A stretch of 64,000 bases of DNA, from NCBI GenBank assembly GCA_017549765.1, contig JAFYNM010000010.1, positions 1-64,000 on the forward strand, written 5' to 3'. This DNA comes from Bacteroidales bacterium. GTDB taxonomy: Bacteria > Bacteroidota > Bacteroidia > Bacteroidales > WCHB1-69. Both the position numbers and the translations under genes were made by a program. Below are positions 26,682 through 36,397 of the stretch, piece by piece. How positions within the stretch are numbered: position 1 is the first letter of the stretch; every line of letters begins with the position of its first letter. The notes beneath the pieces are model-generated. The model was given only the letters and a program-made list of their open reading frames with translations. It was not told where the DNA came from and did no database searches.

Positions 26682-28688
26682 ATGAAAAGACTGATTATCG
26701 CTTTTTGGGCGATTTGCGTGACCATCCTGGCATTACAGGCCCAGGAATCCCCCGTAAAATGGACCTATACTACTACAAAGATCAACGATTCGGTGGCGGA
26801 GTTGCAATTCAAGGCCAACATACAGCCTGAGTGGCACCTCTATGCCCAGAAAAAAGGAGAGGGCCAGATTGAGTTGCCCATGGTTTTCAATTTCACGGCA
26901 TCGCCGCAATACGAGCGCATAGGAAAGGTCAGTGAGCCCACCCCGCAGAGCGAATATGATGATTTGCTTGATGCGCGCTCCAATTTCTATACCAAACAGG
27001 TCATCTTCAAGCAACGTGTCAAGGTGAAGGACAGCGAGCCTTTCACCATCAAGGGCAAGTTGGAGGGACAGGCCTGCAAGGAGGGCCGCTGCACGCCCGT
27101 GGAGGAGAAGTTTTCCTTTGAGCTGAAGGACTTCCATCCTGCCGTGACGGCCACTGCCGAGGTTGAGGAGCCCGTGGAAGATACGGCCACAGCCACCATC
27201 ACGCCCGCCCCCGAGAATCAGGATCCTGCCAAGTCAGAGCCCGACAAGGAAGAGTCGCTGTTGCTCTACTTCCTGATCGCCATTGGCGGCGGTCTGGCCG
27301 GTCTGGTGATGCCGTGCGTCTTCCCGATGATCCCCATGACGGTCTCCTTCTTCTCCAAAGAGGGACACAAGGGCAAACGCGACGCCCTGCTCTACGGTCT
27401 CTTCATCATCTTGATATTCCTCACCATCGGGCTGGTGTTGTCGGCTATCTTCGGTGCCGATCTGGGCAACATCATGAGTACCCACTGGATTCCGAACCTG
27501 CTCTTTGCAGTCATCTTCCTGATATTCGCCTTCTCGTTGCTGGGCTATTTTGAGATCACCCTGCCCAGCTCTTGGGTCAACGGTTCCGCCAAGCGCCAAC
27601 GCCAGGGCGGTGTCGCTGGCATCTTCTTCATGGCCCTGACCCTGGTGCTGGTCTCCTTCTCTTGCACGCTGCCCATCGCGGGTGCCGTCGCCCTCAACGC
27701 CGCGGGCGGCTCGTTCCTCAAGCCCATCATCGGCATGCTGGGCTTCTCTTTGGGCATCGCCGTGCCGTTCACCCTCTTCGCCCTCTTCCCGGGACTGCTG
27801 AAGAAACTGCCCAAGTCGGGCGGCTGGATGAACACGCTGAAGGTCATCCTCGCCTTCGTCGAGTTGGCTTTCGCCCTGAAGTTCATCAACGTGCCCGACC
27901 AGACCTATCACTGGGGTATCCTCGACCGCGAGGTCTATCTGGCCTTCTGGATCGTGATCTTCTCCCTCTTGGGTCTCTACCTGATGGGCAAGATCCGCTT
28001 CCCGCTCGACGACGAATACCCCGTACAGAAGAGCTGGTTCCGTTTCACACTCGCTATCTTCGTCTTCACCTTTGTGGTCTATATGATCCCCGGCATGTTC
28101 GGTGCCCCGCTGAAGGCCATCTCCGGCTGGCTGCCGCCGATGACGACCCAGGATTTCGATATCTCCACCATCGTCCGTAACGAGAGCGGCAACGCCACCT
28201 ACCAGCTGGATGAGGATCCGTTGTACGCCGACAAGCTTCATATCCCCTTCGGCATCAAGGGCTATTTCGACTACGACCAAGCCCTGCGCGTGGCCAAGAA
28301 AGAGGGCAAGCCGGTATTCCTGGACTTCACCGGCCACGGCTGCACCAACTGCCGCAACGTGGAGAACGCCGTCTGGATAGATCCCGAGGTGCGCCGCATC
28401 TTCGCCGAGGAGCTCATCGTCTGCACCCTCTACGCCGATGATAAGACGATAGAGTTGCCCAAGGACGAACAAGGCAAGCTGAAAGATGCCGACGGCGACC
28501 CCATCACGATGCTGGGTGCCAAGAACCGCTTCATCGAGCAGACCAAATATCACGAGAACTCACAGCCTTGCTATTTCGTCGTGGATCCCGACGGCAACAT
28601 CCTCTCCGGCCCTACCTACTATGAGCGTAACGTGGACACCTACATCAAGTTCCTGCGGGAGGGCATCGACAAGTTCAACAAGAAATAA
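26682..28688 (+). CDS. dsbD: Thiol:disulfide interchange protein DsbD
   Basis: A 668-residue membrane protein that passes electrons from the cytoplasm to periplasmic thiol proteins. The N-terminal DsbD-alpha-like domain has a Cys pair (CKEGRC near 131-136). The transmembrane core has the two redox cysteines in LVMPCVFPMIP (about 211) and VSFSCTLPIAG (about 328). The C-terminal thioredoxin-like domain carries CTNC near residue 555. Of the in-frame starts, I prefer 26682 because the signal sequence MKRLIIAFWAICVTILALQA follows directly, and the earliest frame start (26640) is upstream of the -7 box. It is followed by lnt after 21 bp. Confidence 0.93.
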   Translation: MKRLIIAFWAICVTILALQAQESPVKWTYTTTKINDSVAELQFKANIQPEWHLYAQKKGEGQIELPMVFNFTASPQYERIGKVSEPTPQSEYDDLLDARSNFYTKQVIFKQRVKVKDSEPFTIKGKLEGQACKEGRCTPVEEKFSFELKDFHPAVTATAEVEEPVEDTATATITPAPENQDPAKSEPDKEESLLLYFLIAIGGGLAGLVMPCVFPMIPMTVSFFSKEGHKGKRDALLYGLFIILIFLTIGLVLSAIFGADLGNIMSTHWIPNLLFAVIFLIFAFSLLGYFEITLPSSWVNGSAKRQRQGGVAGIFFMALTLVLVSFSCTLPIAGAVALNAAGGSFLKPIIGMLGFSLGIAVPFTLFALFPGLLKKLPKSGGWMNTLKVILAFVELAFALKFINVPDQTYHWGILDREVYLAFWIVIFSLLGLYLMGKIRFPLDDEYPVQKSWFRFTLAIFVFTFVVYMIPGMFGAPLKAISGWLPPMTTQDFDISTIVRNESGNATYQLDEDPLYADKLHIPFGIKGYFDYDQALRVAKKEGKPVFLDFTGHGCTNCRNVENAVWIDPEVRRIFAEELIVCTLYADDKTIELPKDEQGKLKDADGDPITMLGAKNRFIEQTKYHENSQPCYFVVDPDGNILSGPTYYERNVDTYIKFLREGIDKFNKK

Positions 28689-28709
28689 TCATCCTAACTC
28701 CATTCTCCT

Positions 28710-30359
28710 ATGAAATGGTATAGACTTTTGCTTCTTAGTATCCTTGGAGGACTGCTGATGGGCGTGGCATGGTATCCGTATGGATTGCCTTTCCTGGTCT
28801 TTTTTGGCTTGATACCGTTCTTCTTTGTCAGTGACCATCTGCTGAAGAAGAAAAGCAAGGTGGCTTTCTGGAAAGGGTTTATCTTCTCATATCCTGGCTT
28901 TGTGGTCTGGAATGCCATCACCACCTACTGGATCTCTTATGTCAGTGTGCCTGGCGGACTGTTCGCAGTCTTCGTCAATGCCCTGCTGATGGCGTTGGTG
29001 TTTGGCCTATGGCATGGATGTCGCAAATGGGTGCCCCAGACCTGGATACACCCCATCATGCTCACCAGCTTCTGGATTTCTTTTGAGTATCTGCATCTGA
29101 ACTGGGAACTCACCTGGCCATGGCTGAACCTCGGCAATGTCTTTGCCGTATGCCCTCAGATGGTGCAATGGTATTCTGTGACGGGCGCTCTGGGAGGCAC
29201 CTTGTGGATATTCATCGTCAATTTCCTGCTCTATTATTTGATTAAAGCAACGGTAAACAAGGAGAAAAAAAGGATCTGGTCGTTTTCCATCGCCTCGTTC
29301 CTCTTGCTGTTTGTTCCGATGCTGATTTCCGGCATCCAGTATAAGAGTTTTCAGAAGCGGATAGATCACTCCACTCCCGTGTCGGTGGTGGTGGTACAGC
29401 CCAACACCGACAATTTTGAAGAGGAATTTGTAATGACCAACCTGGAGCACGCGAAAAGGGTGGACTCCCTCATCGCACCGTTTCTGAGCCCGAAAATCAA
29501 TCTTGTGGTGTGTCCTGAAGATGTCTTTCCTCACACCCTCTCGTTGAAGTCGCTCACTGCCAATCAGCTGCCTCCCTCTCCCTCCGCTTATGGATGTTTC
29601 AAGATATTAGACAGCTTGATGCTGAAGTATCCCCAGCTGACCATGCTGGTAGGCCTCTCTACCTTTGACATTCTCGACCATCCGACCCACACATCCACAA
29701 AGATCAGCAATAATGTCTATGGGGAGAATTACAATACCGTGATGTGCTGGAACCGTGATGGTTATAATGGTCATTATCATAAGAGTCGTTTAGTCCCTGG
29801 AACGGAAGCCTTCCCATATCCGCAGGTGTTCGGATTCTTGTCTGATCTGATGATTGAGTTGGGAGGCTACAACGGCACGCTGGGCCGTGATACATCGCAA
29901 CGTGTCTTTACGATGGATGTGGACGGCAAACAGCTGAAGGTGGGTACGGCCATTTGCTATGAGTCCATTTATGGCGACTTGGTCCGTAAGTTCACCAAGG
30001 CGGGTGCCAACCTGCTGACAGTGATTACCAACGACTCTTGGTGGGGCGACAGTCCCGGCCATTTCCAGCATTATGAGATGTCGCGGCTGCGGGCGGTGGA
30101 GAACCGTCGTTATGTGGTGCGCTCCGCCAATGGAGGCAACTCCGGATTGATTGACCCGATGGGTAATGCGCTGAAAATGACAGACTATAACACCAGACTA
30201 GCATTTTTAACCACTGTTTTTGCACAGAACAATCTCACTTTCTACACAAAGCACGGGGATTATCTGGGTTGGCTGGCAGTTGACTTGATGGCCATTTGCC
30301 TCCTCTGGTTTATCATCTACATCGCTGCAGCACTTAGTGTAAAATTCGGTTCAAAATAG
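28710..30359 (+). CDS. lnt: Apolipoprotein N-acyltransferase
   Basis: A 549-residue integral membrane enzyme that N-acylates the lipidated Cys of lipoproteins. Six N-terminal TM helices (to about residue 215) precede a CN-hydrolase domain (about 225-500). The Glu-Lys-Cys triad is present: Glu in VVCPEDVFPH, Lys in YHKSRLVPGTEAFPY and Cys in GTAICYES, with the NDSWWGDSPG segment downstream; a C-terminal TM helix ends the protein. Length is typical. It lies between dsbD and a C10 peptidase gene with gaps of 21 and 7 bp, in a co-directional run. Confidence 0.94.
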   Translation: MKWYRLLLLSILGGLLMGVAWYPYGLPFLVFFGLIPFFFVSDHLLKKKSKVAFWKGFIFSYPGFVVWNAITTYWISYVSVPGGLFAVFVNALLMALVFGLWHGCRKWVPQTWIHPIMLTSFWISFEYLHLNWELTWPWLNLGNVFAVCPQMVQWYSVTGALGGTLWIFIVNFLLYYLIKATVNKEKKRIWSFSIASFLLLFVPMLISGIQYKSFQKRIDHSTPVSVVVVQPNTDNFEEEFVMTNLEHAKRVDSLIAPFLSPKINLVVCPEDVFPHTLSLKSLTANQLPPSPSAYGCFKILDSLMLKYPQLTMLVGLSTFDILDHPTHTSTKISNNVYGENYNTVMCWNRDGYNGHYHKSRLVPGTEAFPYPQVFGFLSDLMIELGGYNGTLGRDTSQRVFTMDVDGKQLKVGTAICYESIYGDLVRKFTKAGANLLTVITNDSWWGDSPGHFQHYEMSRLRAVENRRYVVRSANGGNSGLIDPMGNALKMTDYNTRLAFLTTVFAQNNLTFYTKHGDYLGWLAVDLMAICLLWFIIYIAAALSVKFGSK

Positions 30360-30366
30360 GCGTCGA

Positions 30367-33300
30367 ATGAAAAGACTATTCCTCCTATCCGTTTTTCTGC
30401 TTACTCTGCTGGTGGGAACAAGCCCATCGTTGAGAGGAGCACCGATAGATACCAGTGTGGCGAAGCGGGTGGCTGGACATTTCTTTCAGAATAAAATGAA
30501 TGCACCTGCAGAGCCCGAACTGGTCTATGTGGCCATGGGGATCGGAACGGTGAAAGGGCAGGTGCCGATGCTATATATATATAATGTAGCGGATAACTTT
30601 GTGATTCTTTCTGGCGACGACCGGGTCAAGCCGGTGTTGGGCTATTCCACCGAGTCTGCCTTTGATCCGGCAAATATCCCGGATGCTCTGCAGGAATGGT
30701 TGGAAGAGACTCGACAACAGATCAGCGGGGTGATGTCTTCAGGAACCGCCCCCGTGCCTGCCAACTTGGCACAATGGGAGTCGCTGTATCAGACTGCCCC
30801 GACACAAAACCGCTCGGTGGTGATCGGACCACTACTATCGACCCAATGGGACCAGAACGCCTATTACAACAACCTTTGTCCGGCAGACTCGCTAGGGCCT
30901 AATGGACATGTATATGCGGGATGTGTCGCCACCATGATGGCTCAGGTGATCCGCTATTGGCAGTATCCCACGACCGGAATGGGAAGCAGGTCTTATTACT
31001 TGACGAAATATGGATGGCAGAACGTGGACTATTCAGCTGCCCAATATAATTATGTGATCATGCCGGACAAGTTGACTGCCTCTACTCCCACCAATATGGT
31101 CAACGAGACAGCCAAGCTGATCTACCATTGCGCAGTCAGCGTTAAGATGCAGTTCAATTATAATGCAAGTGGTGCTTCTTTGGAGGATGTCAACGGTGCG
31201 CTGCAAAACTATTTCGGCTATGCATCCGGACAATATGTTTACCGCGATAACAATACCACTGATGCAGCCTGGATTGCAACGATGAAGAGTGAACTGGATT
31301 TGCTGCATCCCATCATGTATAGGGGAGCTGGTTCCCAAGGCGGGCACGCTTTTGTGTGCGATGGCTATGATAGCGACAATCTGTTCCATTTCAATTGGGG
31401 ATGGAATGGGGCCTATAACGGGTATTACAATGTCAACAACCTGAACCCGTATGCTTATGTTTTCTCCACACAGCATGCAATGTTGATAGGCATCCAGGCC
31501 GCCACCCCTATCTTGATTGTGGACCAAGAGAGCCTCTTTTTTCAAACACCTTCCGGGGTGGAGAGCCATGCCCAACCGGTCCAAGTCCATACCCACCTCA
31601 TCACAGACTCCATACAGATCACTTCATCTGGTAGCTTTTTGGTCGGGTCAGATACAGTCAATATGTCACATTATGCAAAAATCAGTCCGGCAGGACAGAC
31701 CTTTTATGTGCGCTACAATCCTGTCTGGTCGGATCATGTGGTTATGGAGAATGCCCAGATTGCGATTCAGGCAGATGCCTTGTCGGACACCATTGCCTTG
31801 TCAGGTATTGCATTCGCATGTCCATTACCGCAGACACTCACGCTGACACAAGTAATGGACACTGTCATGCTCCAATGGACTGCCCCATCGTCCCCTTCAA
31901 ACACATATACGATCTCGAAAGATTCCTCGAATACCGTTTTTGGTTTTTCTATGGGCAACTTGCCGTTGGAGGCGATACAACGGTTTTTGCCCTCAGATTT
32001 GTCTAGTTATCACTTGAAAGCGCTGACCCAAGTCTCCTTTATCCCTCTTTCGGGCATTGATTCCTGTGCCGTCAGAGTCTATATGGGTGGCAGTCTCGTG
32101 GATAATGCGCTGGATCCAGGGACGCTGGTTCTGCATCAGCCGGTCAATGTGAGTGACTTGAATATGGGGGTATGGAATACTATTGACTTGGATAGTACGG
32201 TAATAGTGGATGCTACTCAAGAGATGTGGATAGGGGTGTTGTACAAATGCCAAGCGGGACAGCTTAGTTTCCCGTTTTCTACTTCAGGAGATACCATACA
32301 GTATGAAAATAATATTGTGGGACTGCATGTGTCTAGCACCAAGACTCTCTGGTACACCTATAATTATCCTGCCGGAGTGATGAAAGCCACCATAGAGGAC
32401 TTGCCAGTCTCGGTGGTTTCCCATGTTGTGCAACGAGACCATCTGCCTATTGCTGAAGTCTTGGGCTCTGGATATCACGACGCTCCAGTTTTGTCGGGAC
32501 ATTACGTTTATGATGTGATAACCAACTGGGATAATGGGTGTATGGTTGTCGCCACGGATAGTATTGATGTAGTTGTATCCACTGTCAGCCTAGATACGGC
32601 CGTATGCTCGAATGCGTTCCCGTTGGTGTGGCATGGCGTCACCTTTATGGGGGCTGACACACAGTATGTTGTTGTTTCTAATCAGATACTCGTTTTGCAT
32701 GTCGCCGTCAACCCTACGGTCCTTACCGACATTAATGACACCATCTGCTCCACCTCCCTCCCATATCTCTGGCACTCCCACGCCCTCACCCAGTCGGGCT
32801 CCTACACCGACACCCTCGACACCGTCCACGGCTGCGACAGCATCGTCACGCTCCACCTGACGGTCCTCCCAGGCACACACAATGCCGTCAACGTCGAGGA
32901 GTGCGAGCAGTACACGTGGCACGTCACGACCTACACCGCCTCGGGCACCTACACCCACGACTACACCAACGCCCAGGGCTGTCCCAGCACCGACACCCTC
33001 CACCTCACCATACACCCTAAAGTCTTTACCGACCTTACCGACACTGTCTGCTCCTCAAGCCTGCCCTACCTCTGGCACTCCCACGCCCTCACCCAGTCGG
33101 GCTCCTGCACCGACACCCTCGCCACCGTCCACGGCTGCGACAGCATCGTCACGCTCCACCTGACCGTCCTCCCAGGCACACACAATGCCGTCACCGTCGA
33201 GGAGTGCGAGCAGTACACGTGGCACGGCACGACCTACACCGCCTCGGGCACCTACACCCACGACTACACCAACGCCCAGGGCTGTCCCAGCACCGATACC

Positions 33301-33912
33301 CTCCACCTCACCATATTCCCTAAGGCCGTTAAAGACCTTAATGACACTATCTGCTCCTCCGAGCTTCCCTACCTCTGGCACTCCCACGCCCTCACCCAGT
33401 CGGGCTCCTGCACCGACACCCTCGCCACCGTCCACGGCTGCGACAGCATCGTCACGCTGCACCTGACCGTCAATCCAACTGCAGTGACGTATGACACGCT
33501 GTTGCTTTCGGTACACGATTTGCCTTACGAGATTGAGGATGTGCAAGTGGTCGTCGCCTCGGATTCGTTAGAAACGATGGAATTTCAGTACCTGCTGGAG
33601 ACAATGGAAGGCTGCGACAGTCTGGTATATCTGTATGTTCACCTCGTAGATGTTGGGGTGGATGACCCTCAACCTATCACACTGAAGATATATCCTGTCC
33701 CCGCATCTTCGGTTCTCTATATTGAACATGAAGATCTGGAATCCATACTTATCTACGATATGAATGGCCGGTTGTTGAAAATGATCGAGTGCCATGGCAC
33801 CGCGCTCCAACAGGTGCAGGTGACAGATCTAGCCGATGGTGTATATCTTCTCTCCGTTCGTTTGAAGGACGGTTCTATGTCAAGAAAATTATTTAATATT
33901 ATAAATCAATAA
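30367..33912 (+). CDS. Secreted C10 (streptopain-like) cysteine peptidase with tandem repeats and T9SS sorting domain
   Basis: A 1181-residue exoprotein. A signal peptide (to about 24) and an Spi-like propeptide (about 25-150) precede a C10 catalytic domain, with Cys186 in YAGCVATMMAQVI and His327 in GGHAFVCDGY, then HFNWGWNG. A beta-rich region follows to about 780, then 2.5 copies of a 101-residue repeat (about 787-1035; ALTQSGS, HGCDSIVTLHLTV, AQGCPSTDTLHLT). The last 80 residues are a T9SS type A sorting domain (KIYPVPASSVLYI, NGRLLK, LADGVYLLSV). It should be exported by Sec, then T9SS, and surface-anchored. The repeats may be spacers or adhesive. Confidence 0.9.
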   Translation: MKRLFLLSVFLLTLLVGTSPSLRGAPIDTSVAKRVAGHFFQNKMNAPAEPELVYVAMGIGTVKGQVPMLYIYNVADNFVILSGDDRVKPVLGYSTESAFDPANIPDALQEWLEETRQQISGVMSSGTAPVPANLAQWESLYQTAPTQNRSVVIGPLLSTQWDQNAYYNNLCPADSLGPNGHVYAGCVATMMAQVIRYWQYPTTGMGSRSYYLTKYGWQNVDYSAAQYNYVIMPDKLTASTPTNMVNETAKLIYHCAVSVKMQFNYNASGASLEDVNGALQNYFGYASGQYVYRDNNTTDAAWIATMKSELDLLHPIMYRGAGSQGGHAFVCDGYDSDNLFHFNWGWNGAYNGYYNVNNLNPYAYVFSTQHAMLIGIQAATPILIVDQESLFFQTPSGVESHAQPVQVHTHLITDSIQITSSGSFLVGSDTVNMSHYAKISPAGQTFYVRYNPVWSDHVVMENAQIAIQADALSDTIALSGIAFACPLPQTLTLTQVMDTVMLQWTAPSSPSNTYTISKDSSNTVFGFSMGNLPLEAIQRFLPSDLSSYHLKALTQVSFIPLSGIDSCAVRVYMGGSLVDNALDPGTLVLHQPVNVSDLNMGVWNTIDLDSTVIVDATQEMWIGVLYKCQAGQLSFPFSTSGDTIQYENNIVGLHVSSTKTLWYTYNYPAGVMKATIEDLPVSVVSHVVQRDHLPIAEVLGSGYHDAPVLSGHYVYDVITNWDNGCMVVATDSIDVVVSTVSLDTAVCSNAFPLVWHGVTFMGADTQYVVVSNQILVLHVAVNPTVLTDINDTICSTSLPYLWHSHALTQSGSYTDTLDTVHGCDSIVTLHLTVLPGTHNAVNVEECEQYTWHVTTYTASGTYTHDYTNAQGCPSTDTLHLTIHPKVFTDLTDTVCSSSLPYLWHSHALTQSGSCTDTLATVHGCDSIVTLHLTVLPGTHNAVTVEECEQYTWHGTTYTASGTYTHDYTNAQGCPSTDTLHLTIFPKAVKDLNDTICSSELPYLWHSHALTQSGSCTDTLATVHGCDSIVTLHLTVNPTAVTYDTLLLSVHDLPYEIEDVQVVVASDSLETMEFQYLLETMEGCDSLVYLYVHLVDVGVDDPQPITLKIYPVPASSVLYIEHEDLESILIYDMNGRLLKMIECHGTALQQVQVTDLADGVYLLSVRLKDGSMSRKLFNIINQ
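32725..33471 (+). repeat. In-gene tandem repeat, 303-bp period, about 2.5 copies
   Basis: Matching positions recur exactly 303 bp apart (for example the LWHSHALTQSG codons at about 32764, 33067 and 33370). Copies are nearly identical in DNA, and third positions are strongly C-biased, unlike the A/T-richer flanks of the same gene. Each 101-residue unit itself holds two related halves of about 50 residues ending in TLHLT. This points to recent duplication or homogenisation within the peptidase gene. Confidence 0.9.
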
Positions 33913-33915
33913 AAC

Positions 33916-35106
33916 ATGAAAAAGATTTTTTGTTTGATGACCATTGTTCTGATGAGCGTATCGATGTTTTCTCAGACGAATGAGGAGCTCACGCAGATGC
34001 TGGCCGAGTTAAACAGCGATTCCATCCAAGCCACCATGCTGGAACTGCAGCAATATCAACGATGTGCGTTCTTTAACAATAGAGATGCGGCCCAATATCT
34101 TGTGGGAAAGATGCAGCAATATGGCCTGCAAAATGTCAGGATTGACTCTTTCTACACATGGCTTTATGATGCTCATATTTATAATGTAAGAGGTACTATC
34201 CCTGGTAGTTTGTCTCCTGATTCCGTGGTTTTGGTGGGGGCGCATTACGATAAATTGACCGTAGGTACTACAGGTGATACGCTTATGACCACGCTGGGTG
34301 GTGCCGATAATAATGCGGCGGGTGTGGCTCTTATCTTGGAAGTGGCTCGCGTTCTGAACAATCATCAGTTTTCCCCGCGCACTACGGTGGAATTTATTGC
34401 GTTGGATGCTAATGAAATCAGCATGCTTGGCAGTGACATGGATGCCGTGGACCGATCTTCACATCAAGAATATGTCAAATTGATGCTGAATAATGATCGG
34501 ATAGCCTATGATCCTCAAAATATGCATATGATGACGATTCTGTGGTATGAGAATGCTATGCAGGAACGCTCCGATGCGGCGCTGATGTTTGAAAGCTTCT
34601 CCCAATTGATGCCTGTTATGATGGATGTGGCTGGCAATCTTCCTGAAAGTCAGGAAGTGGATGCCTATTCCTATTCTCGATATGGATTTCCTGCTGTGTC
34701 CTTCCGTGAAACGACTCTCTCTCCCTATCATCACACAGAAAACGACCTGATGGAGACTTGTAATCTCTCGAATGTGGTGGAACTGGCCAAGGTCAACATG
34801 ACGATGATCATCCATTATGCTTATCACGATGTCTTCTCCCTGCCGGATGGGGTTGCTTCCTATTCTCAAAAGTTGTTGGAGGTTAAACCTAACCCAACGA
34901 CTGATTTGGTCTGGCTGGATCTGACGGATATGGCTGACGAGGTGATGGTGGATGTAATCAGCGCACAAGGCCAGGTGCTGTCACATCAAATTGTTTCCGC
35001 GAGTAACCCTACTATATCCATGTGTTCATTGCCTTCCGGATTCTATTTTCTGAAGGTGTATGATGGAAATAAATCAATAGGTACTTCTAAAATCATCAAA
35101 TGGTAA
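33916..35106 (+). CDS. M28-family peptidase homologue, active-site Glu replaced, T9SS sorting domain
   Basis: A 396-residue secreted protein with a signal peptide (to about 19, ending MFSQ), an M28 zinc-peptidase fold (about 60-305) and a C-terminal T9SS domain (about 320-396, KPNPTTDLVWLDL, LPSGFYFLKV). Zinc-ligand positions appear as His110 in GAHYDK, Asp131 in GGADNNAAG, Glu167 and the His of YHHTEND. The residue before Glu167, normally the general-base Glu in M28 enzymes (xEE), is Asn166 here (LDANEISML). I infer weak or no peptidase activity. A second, canonical M28 gene overlaps its stop codon. Confidence 0.85.
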   Translation: MKKIFCLMTIVLMSVSMFSQTNEELTQMLAELNSDSIQATMLELQQYQRCAFFNNRDAAQYLVGKMQQYGLQNVRIDSFYTWLYDAHIYNVRGTIPGSLSPDSVVLVGAHYDKLTVGTTGDTLMTTLGGADNNAAGVALILEVARVLNNHQFSPRTTVEFIALDANEISMLGSDMDAVDRSSHQEYVKLMLNNDRIAYDPQNMHMMTILWYENAMQERSDAALMFESFSQLMPVMMDVAGNLPESQEVDAYSYSRYGFPAVSFRETTLSPYHHTENDLMETCNLSNVVELAKVNMTMIIHYAYHDVFSLPDGVASYSQKLLEVKPNPTTDLVWLDLTDMADEVMVDVISAQGQVLSHQIVSASNPTISMCSLPSGFYFLKVYDGNKSIGTSKIIKW

Positions 35107-36392
35107 TGAAAAAGTCGCTGCTGATCGGATGTTTGCTGTTGCTGGCGTGTGGATTGAGCGCCCAAGACAGCAGCAGGGTCCGCAACCACATGGAGACATT
35201 GACGTCCCGTGCCATGTATGGGCGAGGCTACGCGTACCATGGCGATAGCCTGGCAGCCAACTATATCCTCCAAGTTCTACGGAATCTGAATTTGAATCCA
35301 CAGGAACAGACGTACAGTTTCCGGGTTCATGCGATGGAAGGCCCTGTGGTCGTAGAGCTGAATGGCAGGAAGTTGACAGGCTGGGAGGACTATGTCATAG
35401 GTCCCTATTCTCCCAGCACCCATGCCAATATGCAGATTATCCCGTTGGACTATAGGACTCTTCTGGATCAGACGGCGCTGAACAATTTTTTTGCCACCCA
35501 TAAGAAGTCTAAAAATGCTTTGTTGTACGTGGATAAGACCTTGTGTACGAATACGGATACGCTGAAAATCTTGGACAAGCTGTTCGGATCTTTACATTTT
35601 TTCAATAATGCCTTTCCGTGTAATGGATTCTTGGTGGGGGTGGACGAGATGTCGGCTTGGACCGTCGGTCTGGGTGTCGGGAATTCCCAATATGTTCTGA
35701 TGTATATAAAAAGAGATTTGATGTCCGGACAGAAGAATAAGATGAAGGTCTCTTTTAACAACGATGTGCGGATGCACCATACCCGCAATATCTGCGCAGT
35801 CATTCCCGGTACGGGACATACCGATAGCCTGATAGTCCTGACTGCCCATTATGACCATGTGGGGATGATGGGGGAGGAGGTGATGTTTCCGGGCTGCCAC
35901 GATAATGCTTCCGGGACAAGCGCCGTGCTGGACTTGGCCAACTATTTCTGCCAGCATCCGCTGAAAGATGATGTTGCCGTTGTCTTCTTCAGTGGGGAAG
36001 AGGCTGGATTGAGAGGTTCCATCTATTTTACCAAACATCCGCTGTTTGACTTGGAGAAGGTGAAGCTTTTGGTAAACCTGGATATGCTGACGGGCGGTGA
36101 TGAGGGTATTATGATGGTGAACGCCAAAGACTCCATGACCCATTGGTTCTATAACTCACTGGTACAACATAATGAAACCAATCATTGGGTGAAAGAGGTC
36201 AAGGCGCGCGACAATGCTGCCAACAGCGACCATTTTCCTTTTACTGAAAAAGGGGTTCCGGCCGTCTTTGTCTATACGCTGGGAAAGTATGGTGGTTATC
36301 ATGATCCTTACGACACAGCGGAAAGAGCCACCCTCTTTGCCTATTCCGGTATTGCCCGTCTCTTGATTCAGGCAATGGAAGAAATCCGATAA
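35106..36392 (+). CDS. M28-family zinc peptidase, canonical active site
   Basis: A 428-residue secreted peptidase beginning with a signal peptide (MKKSLLIGCLLLLACGLSAQ). The M28 residues are all present: His in LTAHYDHVG, Asp in CHDNASGT, Glu-Glu in FSGEEAGL, Asp in VNLDMLTGG and His in GGYHDPYDT. There is no T9SS domain at the end, so it is probably periplasmic. The start at 35106 shares a base with the preceding TAA (TAATG); an ATG six bases earlier is possible. It closes the run dsbD, lnt, C10, M28, M28 and ends 5 bp from the convergent thiamine pyrophosphokinase gene. Confidence 0.9.
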   Translation: MKKSLLIGCLLLLACGLSAQDSSRVRNHMETLTSRAMYGRGYAYHGDSLAANYILQVLRNLNLNPQEQTYSFRVHAMEGPVVVELNGRKLTGWEDYVIGPYSPSTHANMQIIPLDYRTLLDQTALNNFFATHKKSKNALLYVDKTLCTNTDTLKILDKLFGSLHFFNNAFPCNGFLVGVDEMSAWTVGLGVGNSQYVLMYIKRDLMSGQKNKMKVSFNNDVRMHHTRNICAVIPGTGHTDSLIVLTAHYDHVGMMGEEVMFPGCHDNASGTSAVLDLANYFCQHPLKDDVAVVFFSGEEAGLRGSIYFTKHPLFDLEKVKLLVNLDMLTGGDEGIMMVNAKDSMTHWFYNSLVQHNETNHWVKEVKARDNAANSDHFPFTEKGVPAVFVYTLGKYGGYHDPYDTAERATLFAYSGIARLLIQAMEEIR

Positions 36393-36397
36393 GGTTG

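Noticed and set aside
32725..33471. A CRISPR array in the repeated region
   Set aside because: The repeats are 303 bp, in frame inside a peptidase gene, with no short repeat/spacer pattern and no cas genes nearby.
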